Made by a program: the position numbers and the translations under genes. From Bacteroidales bacterium UBA6229 (GTDB lineage: Bacteria; Bacteroidota; Bacteroidia; Bacteroidales; F082): a stretch of 64,000 nt of DNA. Below the pieces are notes generated by a model. It was not told where the DNA came from. It saw only the letters and a list, made by a program, of their open reading frames with translations, and searched no databases. The stretch spans positions 1 to 64,000 of the forward strand of contig DJWN01000089.1 of assembly GCA_002440975.1 (NCBI GenBank), written 5' to 3'. Below, in pieces: positions 44,401 through 53,498 of the stretch. Numbering within the stretch: position 1 is the stretch's first letter; each line of letters opens with the position of its first letter.

Positions 44401-45927
44401 ACCAATAGCCCCCGTAGGTTCTCCGTTGTGGGTGGCTCTGGTCCAAGTTTCTGCAAAACAATTGCCACTTGTAAATTTCCCATTGTCGCAGGCAACGGCC
44501 CAAATCACAGGCCAGCGATCAGTATTGGTAAGAGCATCCACATGCGAGCTGCTGTAACCGGCAACACTCCAGCTATTTTGTGAGCCGTGGTTGCAATAAT
44601 TGATAAGGCTGGTACCGTTATTAATATTCTCCGAGATTTGCGCAGCAGTTGTATTTGGCAAACCAGGAACACCGCCGTCATATTCTTGATATACAGTAGC
44701 ATAAGTATAATTGAGCAGACTATCACGAATGTAATCCATGTGAACATAATCTGCTTCACCACCATTATGGCCACCACCAGCACCTTCATTGCGGGCGATT
44801 CCCATACCAATATTAACCCAATCAGCACTTTCATCCAAATCCCGTTCAAAAGTGAGAATACGTTGTACCATTGTTTCGACATGCGTTGGACTTTCGGCAG
44901 AAAAACGACCCACAAAAGCTTCGTTATAGGAATCATTTCCGGCCAAATAGCCATAATAGTTGTCAGAATAACCACCTGAGCTGCTGTTGTTATAACTCGG
45001 AACATGTTGATGATCGCCAACCAAAAGGATATGTGTAAGTCCGTTGTCGTTGTAATAATTTGTTACAAAATCTTTTATGGCAGTTGGATTGGTTCCGATA
45101 GTCGCCACATCAAAGATTTCGATCGGGCGTCCTGTTCTTTTCTTCCAGGCTACAAAAGGTTCCATCGCTTCCATAAAAGGACCGTGACTAATCACAATCA
45201 TATTACCTTCTTCGGAAAGGATGGGGTAGCGGCTTTGAGTCTCAGTAAAGTTGATAAAATGGTGGGCGTACAGCTGTTCAAACTCCTTGTCTGTTGTAAT
45301 CTGAGGACTTTTACGACTAAGTTGATTCGCACCACCTTCACCAATTTTAACCATTTTAACAGTCAACTGATGAAAAACCCGTAGTGTTTTGGTTTGCGGA
45401 TTATAGGCAAAAGGATAAATACTCACAACCTGACCCCTATAATCTCTGAGGATATAAGGTTCCTGAAGAGTGGCTCTGTTAGTCGGGTAAAATTCATCCT
45501 TACCGTACATTTCGCCGTAGGTATAAGGCACTGTAGCAGGATCAATCTCACGACTGAAATTCCCTTTGGAAGGGGCTATTTCAAAATTTTCAAAATCAGT
45601 GTAGGAGGCATCAAGAATTGCAATATCCATCAATGCCTGATCACCTATTATTGCCGAGGCACCATAAACCGGCAGGTCTGGTGCAGCCTCTTCGAGCATC
45701 GAAACCATTTTCGGAACACTGATGATCATAGATTTTCCGCGAGGAGTTTCTATGGTTGTAGCATAAAAACCAGGTACCGAGAAGGAAATAATGATTTCAT
45801 CTTCGTTTGATTGTAAGAGATTCTGTGAAATTTTTGAAGGTGACTGACCTTCGATTGCATACCATTGCTGTGAAAAGCCAGCACTGGCAAACAGAAGTAA
45901 TAAGAGTGTAAAAAATAAATTTCTCAT
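41494..45927 (-). CDS. Gingipain-family C25 cysteine peptidase with T9SS sorting domain
   Basis: The 1,477-residue product has a signal peptide (about 1-19), a propeptide region, a C25 catalytic domain with the His in INYCNHGSQNSW (H447) and the nucleophile Cys in VACDNG (C480), followed by CFAETWTRA. The 33-residue His-Cys spacing equals that of RgpB (211/244). Several Ig-like domains, a jelly-roll/MAM-like region (about 930-1060), three PKD/SprB-like repeats and a type IX sorting domain (VVYPNPSDGEVYLSL to KPLFINK) follow. It should be secreted and attached at the cell surface. Specificity (Arg or Lys) cannot be read from sequence alone. It lies downstream of a second C25 gene, with a hairpin between. 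Confidence 0.92.
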   Translation of the reverse strand: MRNLFFTLLLLLFASAGFSQQWYAIEGQSPSKISQNLLQSNEDEIIISFSVPGFYATTIETPRGKSMIISVPKMVSMLEEAAPDLPVYGASAIIGDQALMDIAILDASYTDFENFEIAPSKGNFSREIDPATVPYTYGEMYGKDEFYPTNRATLQEPYILRDYRGQVVSIYPFAYNPQTKTLRVFHQLTVKMVKIGEGGANQLSRKSPQITTDKEFEQLYAHHFINFTETQSRYPILSEEGNMIVISHGPFMEAMEPFVAWKKRTGRPIEIFDVATIGTNPTAIKDFVTNYYNDNGLTHILLVGDHQHVPSYNNSSSGGYSDNYYGYLAGNDSYNEAFVGRFSAESPTHVETMVQRILTFERDLDESADWVNIGMGIARNEGAGGGHNGGEADYVHMDYIRDSLLNYTYATVYQEYDGGVPGLPNTTAAQISENINNGTSLINYCNHGSQNSWSVAGYSSSHVDALTNTDRWPVIWAVACDNGKFTSGNCFAETWTRATHNGEPTGAIGTMMSWISQPWQPPMTGQDEMVTILVEGYENNIKRTLGGNSINGSMKMIDLHGSSGRSTHDTWILFGDPSMTMRTDVPAAMAVSHSSTLFLGMQELTVNVDAEDAIVTLTWEGEILASAYVEGGQANLSFPALAEVGMLDITVFGYNKITYMSEIEVIPAEGPFIAYVSNEINDDAGNGNGLIDFSELISLGITVENLGVETATDLVATLSSESEYITFIDNTENYGDLEAGAELAIADAFSFEVADNIPDMTSIPFLLTVTGVEDSWEASFNISAHAPAFSIGTYMIADDIVGNSNGRLDPGETARIIVNVQNVGSCSALNVLNELVLNNSYVTVNDDSYLIPELTGGSQAFFEISVSPSAPIGTVVDFSCMVTSGAYSAEKSFVAKIGLVLEDFETGDFTAFDWTQGGNQPWLIAEDNVYEGSFSAKSGDISHNQSSELIIQQVASVDDSISFFCKVSSESGYDWLRFYIDNNQKAEWSGNVDWNRVAYAVPQGEHTFKWVYSKDVSMDGGDDMAMIDYIVFPASVTTTGWAGDDAAICEGDTYQLEGFADHYNELEWITSGTGTFDDPAILNPVYTPSDEDVLAGDVELTLIVTGESSTVETSMILTINHLPVAISGEPGFICQGEYFEITSAYAENYSALIWETSGTGSFTDPSALNPVYVPSADDYDAGMVSLTLTAQGIGSCGDAVSFAELSFYSLPTALLTGDQSVCQGEEAQLTITLTGEAPWTVEMAEDMGTIEIFDTPYTMVLTPEAPMEMSLLSVVDGNGCINSGEGSAAIDLLYALAAPLSPIVPDSVDYAENTVSVVTIEAIEGATAYEWAVEPAEAGTFDGEGLEVNINWNTTYLGEAELMARAQNECGWSDWSPAATVVLESSVGLNENFAKSLVVYPNPSDGEVYLSLDYLLKGKVNLTVANSLGKLVYQSELEASALTSDVKLPLSHLENGVYLIRITTNEGYAVKPLFINK

Positions 45928-45949
45928 AGGTTATTATTTGATTTTGGTA

Positions 45950-45983
45950 AAAACGTACCGCAGTTTAAACTACGGTACGTTTT
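45950..45983 (-). terminator. Hairpin between the two C25 peptidase genes
   Basis: A perfect 11-bp stem AAAACGTACCG / CGGTACGTTTT with an inner GTTTAAAC palindrome fills most of the 66-base gap. On the minus strand it is followed by only a short T run. It could end transcription of the upstream peptidase or reduce read-through into the next. Confidence 0.65.
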
Positions 45984-45993
45984 CAGATAATTA

Positions 45994-48900
45994 TTATTGA
46001 ACTACGATTTTATGTATTGTAACCGATTCATCTGTGTTTAATCGGAGGTAATAAATGCCTTTGGCATAATTACTCAAATTGATCTGTTTGATTTCTGACC
46101 CGCTGAAGCTTCCACAATCTTCTTTGTAGATTTCTTTACCCTGATAATTGAGCAGCACATATTCAAGATGCGAAGCGTTGCCGCGGATAGCCAGGTTAAC
46201 AAGCTTTGATGCCGGATTAGGATAGATAGTTACAGCCATTTTTTGTTCATTCAGGCCGCTGCAAATATCAAATGTTACAGTGATCTCATCTTCTACCTCA
46301 CACCCATTTTCGTCTGTGGCTATAACAGAATAGGTTTGTGAATTCAATCCAACTCCTGTAGAATCAACAGTGATCGTTGCGGTAGTTTCACCACCAGGAT
46401 TCCATAGGTAGGACATGCCATTTTGAATAGTGGCATCCAGTGTGATTGTTTCATAAGCACAAATAATTGTGTCGTTACCTAGCTCAAGTACCGGCATTTC
46501 ATGAACTACCAGGGTATATTCACCTTCGACAGTAGTCTCACCATCATCAACTATTACTGAATAGGTAGTTGTTTCAGTAGGTGAAGCAATCGGCATCATA
46601 GCATTAGGATTGTTAAGACCTTCGGCAGGACTCCAGGTACAGGTATAGTTTCCAGTGCCTCCAACAGGATGTGCATTAAGTACTGCTGAGCCTCCTTCGC
46701 AGATAACCGGAGGTGTGGCTGTGATTTCAATTGCCAATTCCTGATCTATAAAGCAGCTGATCTCTGCATGCCACCCACTTTTTGTGACAGAATAATCGGA
46801 AGTGAATCGAAATGTGAGAGCTCCTTCGGGGTTGGTAGCCTGAACAAGGCCAGGACTTGTAGTTCCATTAAAAGGACTACCACTAACCTGAGGTGCAGCT
46901 GTTGATACGCCATCATAGATATAGAGAAAATCATAGCCACTTTCCGTTTCAAATGACACGAAATCTGCTCTTATCACCGCATTTGGTGTGGTTGGCAAAA
47001 AAGTCATCGTCAAATCCTCGTTGTTTTGATACTGTCCGTCAGCTCCACCTGTATCGTAAAAATTACCGACGCAGGTCTCAACAGTTCCATTGCTAATCAA
47101 ATAATCCGGAATCAATCCAATAACTACTACACCGGTTTGTGTTGCTGTATATAAGCCTGAGGGTCCCGAATTAGCTGACATATTGATATTAACAGGATAA
47201 CCAATGGGTGAGTCGCTACTGACTGTTACATTAAAAGCCAATTCAACAGATTCACCAGCAGCCAATGCGGCTTCATTCAAAGTGGCGTTATTCACAACCA
47301 ACAACGGATCAGAAGAAACGATGGTAGTACTCAGATCAAATGCATCGCTTCCACCAGTATTGGTTACAGTTACAATGATATCTGCTGTTTCGCCCGGATC
47401 AAGGATGCCATCTCCATTGCCGGCGGCATCATCAATCAAAATTTCTTCATCAATATCAAGTACTGGCGCATAGAGTTTAATCATCAGGTTACTTTCCCAT
47501 GTTTCTGTTCCATCAGTAGCTTCTATCACAAATGCAGCAATATGTTCATTTGGAACATAATCTGCTACTTCAAAACTAAAGGCATCAGCTACATTGGATA
47601 CTTCGCCGTTTACAATGGCACCAAAATCAGCCGAAGAGGCTCCGGTAAGTGTAAGATAATCATCCTCGCCAACAACCGTTGCGGTGATATCCCCTGAAGG
47701 ATCAGCTCCAACATTTTTAAGGGTAACATCAATGGTAAATGACTCTGTGTAGTCAGCCTGTCCATTCTCGTTTTCATCATTGATCACAAATTCGTCGAGT
47801 ACAACATAGGGCCCTTCGAGTGCTGCTGCCGGAACCTGCACCATATAAGGGATGTATTGTGGCTTGGTAACGACAATATCAACCATTCCAGAAGATAGAA
47901 CAGGGTCAATTGGTACTTCAACAACACCGGTTTCGCCTACAAGTGCTGATCCGTGCAAAACACCATCTTTCGAAATACCAATATAAGATCCCGGTTCAGC
48001 CGTTACCTCATAGGTTTCGAGACCTATAGGCAGAATGGGCATATGCTCTACAGTATTATTCTGACCCTGAGTGTTATAAGTGACCAATGAAGGATCACCT
48101 AAAACATTATATGCCTGCCAATAATAGGTAGGACTGGAATGACTGGGATAACCCTGAATATGAACTTCAGTTACTGCCAGATTCCCGACAAATACTATTC
48201 CACCTGTTGTTACATAATCGCTTACAAAAGGTGCATCATAAGCACCCCAGGTAGTCTCTTCAAAAGTTGGCACATAACCATCATTGTTGCCCTGAAGCGG
48301 GAAAGCACCTACTGCCCAATAGAAATCTTCGAACCAGTAAGAACTCGGTGAAGATCCGATATAAGCCACAGCACCTTTATTGGCAGCGCGCATCCAGGTT
48401 TCGCCAATACATTCAGGATAACCAAAATCGGCAGCCAGACAGCAGTTACCAATAGCCAGCGGATACTTATCCTGATTCACAAAATTATTAACCATGGACT
48501 GCGAAAGATTGGGGTCGCCCCAGGAGGTCTCACCACAATGCGCTGTATAATTAATCAATCCTACTGCTATGCGGTCAGGATCATAACAACCGGTGTATGG
48601 ACTTGTTAAATAGTCATTCACATTGACATAGCCGAGTTCAGCATTGAAATAATTTTCGGTTGCATATTCAATGGCTGGTTGTCCAACGCGCGGATTCCAG
48701 GTACCATCGGCACCGGCAATCAGCGTTGCATCATCCAGATAAGTTGGATCAGAAAACTCATACCTTTCATGGTAAAGTGTTTTCTCGATATAAGGCATCA
48801 ATTGTGCACTATTGGTGGCTGAAAAACGGCCATAATACATTTCAGGAAAATAGTCGCCGTCAACACTTGCATAATAAAGGTCAGTCATTTTGCTGGATGA

Positions 48901-49929
48901 TGACCCCTGAATGGCAGGTATTTGCGGGGTGTCGCCAACAAACAACACAAAACTTGGAGCCGGATCATCGGGTGTGCCATTGTTGTATTGTTCGTGCACA
49001 TAGGCTTGAATTTGGCTGTAACTTGTTCCAATTTCATCGGTATAAGCTACAATAACCTCAAAGCCTTTTTTTGTTTTCCAATCAATAAAAGGAGCCAAAT
49101 CCTCCTCAAACATCGGATCAGAAACGATCAGGTACTTAATGGGATACGTAGTAAGGTCAGGATGATCAGGATACTCTCTATTGGTAGGATTATTCAAAAA
49201 TGCCTGCTGCATCGCTGAGAAATAAGGTGAATAGGTAGAGGATTTCACATATTCAGTAAGGTTTTTGTCAACATTTGTAAAAACTACCTCAAATTCAATA
49301 TCATTATACACCCGAATAACACCCTGAACTGGGTTATAACTCACGGGAGCAATGGTAAGTCTGGCGATTCTAAAACTCCGCATAACACCAAGAACTTCGA
49401 CCGAGGCAAGTTCGTGTGATATAAAATCATCCTTTTGATAAACCTCCGTATTAAATTCAAATGTTACATCCTCAGCTGATTGGTCTTTTCGCAGTGAAGG
49501 CTGTACCGGCATTATCAATTCATTAATACCATAATCACTCAATTTATACTCAGATACAGTGTAACTAAGGACATTAACACTTACCTCGGCACCAAATGGG
49601 ATTTCAATCAGTTTTTTGGTTGCCGGAAGTTTGGGTTCACCAAGATTTCCCACTGAAAAAGTTTTGGGGATAAGCAACTCATTAAAAACACCTTTTGAGC
49701 TTTCAACCTGAAAAGTTGCAAGCCCTGGATACGCAACTGTTGCACTTAGCCCCTGCATATTGTCGTCAAGAACTACCAAGCCAGAAGTGGTCTTGCCAAA
49801 ATCAATGGCTAAGTCCTGTGCCAGCATTGTGAAGGATACAAAAATACCTGTAATAATTAACAGGCTCGTCTTAAAAATTTGATTGCCACAGGCAAAAAAA
49901 GTAGTAATTTTTTTCATTTTGGTTAACAT
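45994..49929 (-). CDS. Gingipain-family C25 cysteine peptidase with CUB domain and T9SS sorting domain
   Basis: The 1,311-residue product has a signal peptide ending near TMLAQ, a propeptide, a C25 domain with His in INYTAHCGETSW (H464, numbered from the ATG at 49929) and a Cys pair in AIGNCCLAADF, of which the second (C497) has the family's 33-residue spacing. Ig-like domains, a CUB-like domain (about 955-1065: CVGNFYDTGGADGQYQNNED, then FETESGYDFLYIYDG), two PKD-like repeats and a type IX sorting domain (TIYPNPASKLVNLAI to VTIHKIVVQ) follow. An ATG at 49917 is also possible. A -7 box TAAATTTG (minus strand, 49968-49975) lies upstream. It is the first of two tandem C25 genes. Confidence 0.9.
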   Translation of the reverse strand: MLTKMKKITTFFACGNQIFKTSLLIITGIFVSFTMLAQDLAIDFGKTTSGLVVLDDNMQGLSATVAYPGLATFQVESSKGVFNELLIPKTFSVGNLGEPKLPATKKLIEIPFGAEVSVNVLSYTVSEYKLSDYGINELIMPVQPSLRKDQSAEDVTFEFNTEVYQKDDFISHELASVEVLGVMRSFRIARLTIAPVSYNPVQGVIRVYNDIEFEVVFTNVDKNLTEYVKSSTYSPYFSAMQQAFLNNPTNREYPDHPDLTTYPIKYLIVSDPMFEEDLAPFIDWKTKKGFEVIVAYTDEIGTSYSQIQAYVHEQYNNGTPDDPAPSFVLFVGDTPQIPAIQGSSSSKMTDLYYASVDGDYFPEMYYGRFSATNSAQLMPYIEKTLYHERYEFSDPTYLDDATLIAGADGTWNPRVGQPAIEYATENYFNAELGYVNVNDYLTSPYTGCYDPDRIAVGLINYTAHCGETSWGDPNLSQSMVNNFVNQDKYPLAIGNCCLAADFGYPECIGETWMRAANKGAVAYIGSSPSSYWFEDFYWAVGAFPLQGNNDGYVPTFEETTWGAYDAPFVSDYVTTGGIVFVGNLAVTEVHIQGYPSHSSPTYYWQAYNVLGDPSLVTYNTQGQNNTVEHMPILPIGLETYEVTAEPGSYIGISKDGVLHGSALVGETGVVEVPIDPVLSSGMVDIVVTKPQYIPYMVQVPAAALEGPYVVLDEFVINDENENGQADYTESFTIDVTLKNVGADPSGDITATVVGEDDYLTLTGASSADFGAIVNGEVSNVADAFSFEVADYVPNEHIAAFVIEATDGTETWESNLMIKLYAPVLDIDEEILIDDAAGNGDGILDPGETADIIVTVTNTGGSDAFDLSTTIVSSDPLLVVNNATLNEAALAAGESVELAFNVTVSSDSPIGYPVNINMSANSGPSGLYTATQTGVVVIGLIPDYLISNGTVETCVGNFYDTGGADGQYQNNEDLTMTFLPTTPNAVIRADFVSFETESGYDFLYIYDGVSTAAPQVSGSPFNGTTSPGLVQATNPEGALTFRFTSDYSVTKSGWHAEISCFIDQELAIEITATPPVICEGGSAVLNAHPVGGTGNYTCTWSPAEGLNNPNAMMPIASPTETTTYSVIVDDGETTVEGEYTLVVHEMPVLELGNDTIICAYETITLDATIQNGMSYLWNPGGETTATITVDSTGVGLNSQTYSVIATDENGCEVEDEITVTFDICSGLNEQKMAVTIYPNPASKLVNLAIRGNASHLEYVLLNYQGKEIYKEDCGSFSGSEIKQINLSNYAKGIYYLRLNTDESVTIHKIVVQ

Positions 49930-50075
49930 TTTACTTTCAGTAAACTTTTATTATACACAATTGAGGACAAATTTAATGGAAAAATATCGTGCTATGTCGT
50001 GATTTTGCTTATATAGGATGATTCTAAATAATGAACTTAATCAAGCTATTTATTTAATAACCAACTATATACAAA

Positions 50076-50116
50076 AAATAAAAGCAGTGAATAACCTCAT
50101 TTGGTTTTTCACTGCT
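50076..50116 (-). terminator. Terminator of the tyrosine catabolic operon
   Basis: On the minus strand AGCAGTGAA - 16-base loop - TTCACTGCT is followed by TTTATTTTTT. It is 63 bases downstream of the flavin reductase stop. Confidence 0.75.
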
Positions 50117-50178
50117 CAAATATTTAATCAAAAAGTTGCGCTAAAAACAGGATTCAATTTGCAATATTAAGAATCGCA

Positions 50179-51048
50179 TTATTGATAAAACGCCATCAAT
50201 AGGGCTAGTGCTTCATTATTTAAGTCGTTTTCTATTAATTGCTTTACTTTGGCAATCATATCAGTCTCGTTCACTAAGTTGTTCAGCTTTTGCTCTTCAA
50301 TCAAGGTATGGCTGGGGAATTCGGCCAGAATGCCAAGACGCCCCAGGTCGTTACCAGTTAGTAATGGATTGAATTTGATCTCGTCAGGCAAAACATCTAT
50401 CCCGATACCAGGAGTTGATAAGGGTTTGGGAACAATAAAGGCAGCTTCACCATTGGTTCTCACATAATAATTACCTCCCATTCTGCCAACCAGATCAATT
50501 TTCAATACATCAATTTCACCATTTTCATCAAGCACTTCTTCGTTGATATGCATTTTCAATACCTCACATACAATCAGGTTAGCTGCCCCGGGTCCATCAC
50601 CTGTTTCGATGATTTGTCTTACACGACATTCAAACTGGACGGGTGATTCTTTCACACGAAACGGCTTCACACTTTTTGATTCAAGGGGCGTAAACCCAGC
50701 TTTCACAAATTCATTTACTCCTTTAGGATATTCAGAACTTGCCAAACTCACCTGCTGAACCATCTGATAGCTAACCACATTAATCACAACTTCCGGCACT
50801 TCTTTCAGATTTTCGAAAGTATCCTTGGTAGTATTGTCGCGTCCCCTTCGGGATGGAGAAAAAATGAGTGTGGTAGGATTAACCCCAAAAGCATTGAAAA
50901 AGCTGAATGGTGACAAATTAGGATTGCCATCCTTATCCACTGTACTGGCAAATGCAATAGGTCGTGGTGCAATACTACCAAGCAGCAGGCGATGAAGCTT
51001 TCGCTGATCGTAGTTGGGTGCATCAATTGTTATCATTACACCGCTCAT
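50179..51048 (-). CDS. Flavin reductase family protein
   Basis: The 289-residue product has the FMN-binding split-barrel pattern of flavin reductase-like proteins: LLLGSIAPRPIAFASTVDKD, NLSPFSFFNAFGVNPTTLIF and the later IFSPSRRGRDNTTKDTFEN. It likely binds FMN and uses NAD(P)H to make reduced flavin, or is a flavoprotein of unknown reaction. The ATG at 51048 overlaps the fahA stop as ATGA, which fixes the start and indicates coupled translation; the frame is open to 51075 but that part lies inside fahA. It is the last gene of the hmgA-hppD-fahA operon. No maleylacetoacetate isomerase gene is present, so a link to that step is tempting but unsupported by fold. Confidence 0.85.
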   Translation of the reverse strand: MSGVMITIDAPNYDQRKLHRLLLGSIAPRPIAFASTVDKDGNPNLSPFSFFNAFGVNPTTLIFSPSRRGRDNTTKDTFENLKEVPEVVINVVSYQMVQQVSLASSEYPKGVNEFVKAGFTPLESKSVKPFRVKESPVQFECRVRQIIETGDGPGAANLIVCEVLKMHINEEVLDENGEIDVLKIDLVGRMGGNYYVRTNGEAAFIVPKPLSTPGIGIDVLPDEIKFNPLLTGNDLGRLGILAEFPSHTLIEEQKLNNLVNETDMIAKVKQLIENDLNNEALALLMAFYQ

Positions 51049-52316
51049 TTCGCTGGTAAGATTGTCGTTATGCAATCACCAAAGCCTATTCGTAATCCGT
51101 TTCGCTCGGCAAAAGCCCGCATAATAATGGTGTCGTGATCGAGTAAAAAAATTCGATCGCTGCCATCTTTCATTTTTATCGGCTGCGTACCTTTCCAGCT
51201 CAACTCCAGCATCGAACCAAAAGAATCAGGCGTAGGACCACTGATGGTACCCGAAGCATACATATCACCTGGATTGAGGTTGCAGCCGGCAACGGTTTGA
51301 TGTGCCAGCTGTTGTGCCATATTCCAATATAAATATCTGGAATTGGAGTGACAAACCTTTGTAGGTTCTGCATTTTGCGGCTGTATGGCAACTTCCAACT
51401 GAATATCGAAATTGTGTTCACCAGCAATTTGCAAATAGGGCAACACTTCCGGTTCCTGTTTTGGGCCTTTGGTTCTGTATGGCTCCAAGGCTTCCATGGT
51501 AATCACCCAGGGCGAGATTACTGAACCAAAGCTTTTTGAAAGAAATGGCCCCAGCGGAACATACTCCCACCTTTGGATGTCCCTGGCCGATAAATCGTTA
51601 AACATCACCAGCCCAAAAATAGCCTCCTCTGCCTTATCTACTGCAATGGATTCGCCCAGCGCGGTTTGAGCCGAAGTGATAAAAGCCATTTCCAACTCAA
51701 AATCAAGTTGTTTTGATGGGCCAAATTGTGGTGGTTCATCATCCTTCGGTTTGGTTTGTCCTTTGGGTCGATGGATCGCTGTTCCCGAAACGACGATTGA
51801 TGAGGCTCTGCCATGATAGCCGACCGGCAGGTGTTTCCAGTTGGGCAGCAGTGCTTTGGATGGGTCGCGGAACATTTTTCCAACATTAGTAGCATGTTCG
51901 ATACTGGAATAAAAATCGGTATAATCTCCCACCTGAACGGGCATCAGCATTTTGATCTGAACTGACTGATAAAAAGCTAATTGGCGCGCCTCATCATTCG
52001 ACTGTAGCTCGGTGTTCGACACAGAAAAAATCTCAGACAGGCGTTCTCGCAACGCGATCCTTGTCTCCTTTGGCAATGCTGCCAATTGATTTAGATTTTT
52101 CTCATAGAAGACACTCATATCTGGCATATCAATTTCATCGAAATAACCAAAATCGGCCAGCACCGAAAGGTCTATCACCGTATCGCCTACCCGAGTGGCT
52201 ATAAAAACGAGATCGCCTGATGTGGCGATCCCATAGGGTAAATTTTGTATCGGGAAATCACTGTTTTCAGGAACTTTGATCCACGAGCTGAGTTCCGGAT
52301 TATTGGATTCAAGCAT
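51045..52316 (-). CDS. fahA: Fumarylacetoacetase
   Basis: The enzyme splits fumarylacetoacetate into fumarate and acetoacetate, the final step of tyrosine breakdown. The 423-residue product has an N-terminal domain (SWIKVPENSDFPIQNLPYGI) and the FAH catalytic domain with DYTDFYSSIEHATNVGKMF, LPVGYHGRASSIVVSGT, QLDFELEMAFI, FNDLSARDIQRWEYVPLGPF and PGDMYASGTISG, which hold the metal-binding acidic residues and active-site His of the family. It lies 41 bases after hppD and overlaps the flavin reductase by four bases. Confidence 0.96.
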   Translation of the reverse strand: MLESNNPELSSWIKVPENSDFPIQNLPYGIATSGDLVFIATRVGDTVIDLSVLADFGYFDEIDMPDMSVFYEKNLNQLAALPKETRIALRERLSEIFSVSNTELQSNDEARQLAFYQSVQIKMLMPVQVGDYTDFYSSIEHATNVGKMFRDPSKALLPNWKHLPVGYHGRASSIVVSGTAIHRPKGQTKPKDDEPPQFGPSKQLDFELEMAFITSAQTALGESIAVDKAEEAIFGLVMFNDLSARDIQRWEYVPLGPFLSKSFGSVISPWVITMEALEPYRTKGPKQEPEVLPYLQIAGEHNFDIQLEVAIQPQNAEPTKVCHSNSRYLYWNMAQQLAHQTVAGCNLNPGDMYASGTISGPTPDSFGSMLELSWKGTQPIKMKDGSDRIFLLDHDTIIMRAFAERNGLRIGFGDCITTILPAK

Positions 52317-52357
52317 ATCTGTTGTAACTTTAATTTTGATTCTTAAATTGGTTTGTA

Positions 52358-53455
52358 TTAAAGCGTACCTCTGCTCTCCTGCTCCAACTCAATGGCTTCG
52401 AACAAGGCTTTGAAATTACCTTTGCCAAAAGATTTCGCTCCTTTGCGCTGAATGATTTCAAAAAATACCGTGGGTCGATCTTCAACTGGTTTGGTGAAAA
52501 GCTGAAGCAGGTAGCCTTCTTCATCGCGATCGATCAATACACGCAATTTCTTCAGTGTTTCCAGGTCTTCGTCAATTTCCTTTACACGATCCATCACGGT
52601 ATCGTAATAGGTATCGGGTACATGCAAAAACTCCACTCCTCTGGCTCTGAGCTGCTCAATGGTAGCAATGATATCATCGGTAGCCATAGCAACATGCTGT
52701 GCACCAGCTCCGCGATAAAAGTCAATATATTCTTCAATCTGAGATTTTTTCTTTCCCTCGGCCGGCTCGTTGATCGGGAATTTAATACGCATATTGCTGT
52801 TCGACATCACCTTGCTCATCAAGGCTGTGTAATCTGTGAAAATATCTTTGTCGTCGAACGAAATCAATTGTTCAAAACCCATCACAGTGCCATAAAAATT
52901 AACCCATTTGTTCATTTCGCCCCAATTCACATTCCCAACGATATGATCCACATATTTGAGGCCGGTGTCGCCTGGTTTGTAATCGGGTGCCCATTTACGG
53001 AATCCGGGGAGGAAAGGACCAAAATAGTTTTTGCGCTCGACAAAGATGTGAACTGTCTCACCATAGGTGTGTATCCCACTCATCACAACTTCACCGTTTT
53101 CGTCAACATTCACCTTGGGTTCCATATAGGACCGCGCACCCCGACTGGTGGTTTCTTTCCAGGCCTGACGGGCATCGTCCACCCACAAAGCGATCACTTT
53201 TATACCATCACCATGCAGTTTCTGATGCTCGGCTATGGGTGATTCGGGTGTGAGTGCAGTCGTTAAAACAAAAGTGATCTTTCCCTGGCGCAAGGCATAA
53301 CTGGATCTGTCTTTCAGACCTGTTTCCAGTCCGGCATAAGCTAAAGGCTGAAAGCCAAAAGCCGTTTGATAATAATGGGCAGCCTGCTTGGCATTGCCTA
53401 CATAAAACTCAACATAATCAGTACCGTTGATCGGTAAAAAATCGTTATTACTCAT
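52358..53455 (-). CDS. hppD: 4-hydroxyphenylpyruvate dioxygenase
   Basis: A non-haem iron enzyme that turns 4-hydroxyphenylpyruvate and O2 into homogentisate and CO2. The 365-residue product has two glyoxalase/VOC halves, and the three Fe ligands are visible in VDHIVGNVNW (His), GAQHVAMATDDI (His) and PTVFFEIIQRKGAKSFG (Glu). The C-terminal gate helix (GKGNFKALFEAIELEQ) is present. It is the second gene of the operon, 43 bases after hmgA. Confidence 0.97.
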   Translation of the reverse strand: MSNNDFLPINGTDYVEFYVGNAKQAAHYYQTAFGFQPLAYAGLETGLKDRSSYALRQGKITFVLTTALTPESPIAEHQKLHGDGIKVIALWVDDARQAWKETTSRGARSYMEPKVNVDENGEVVMSGIHTYGETVHIFVERKNYFGPFLPGFRKWAPDYKPGDTGLKYVDHIVGNVNWGEMNKWVNFYGTVMGFEQLISFDDKDIFTDYTALMSKVMSNSNMRIKFPINEPAEGKKKSQIEEYIDFYRGAGAQHVAMATDDIIATIEQLRARGVEFLHVPDTYYDTVMDRVKEIDEDLETLKKLRVLIDRDEEGYLLQLFTKPVEDRPTVFFEIIQRKGAKSFGKGNFKALFEAIELEQESRGTL

Positions 53456-53498
53456 ATTTGTTATCTGTTTTGTTTAATTATATTTCTTTCGTATAAAT

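Noticed and set aside
52622..53242. 206-codon frame antisense to hppD
   Set aside because: hppD is unambiguous with all Fe ligands; the antisense product has no family features.
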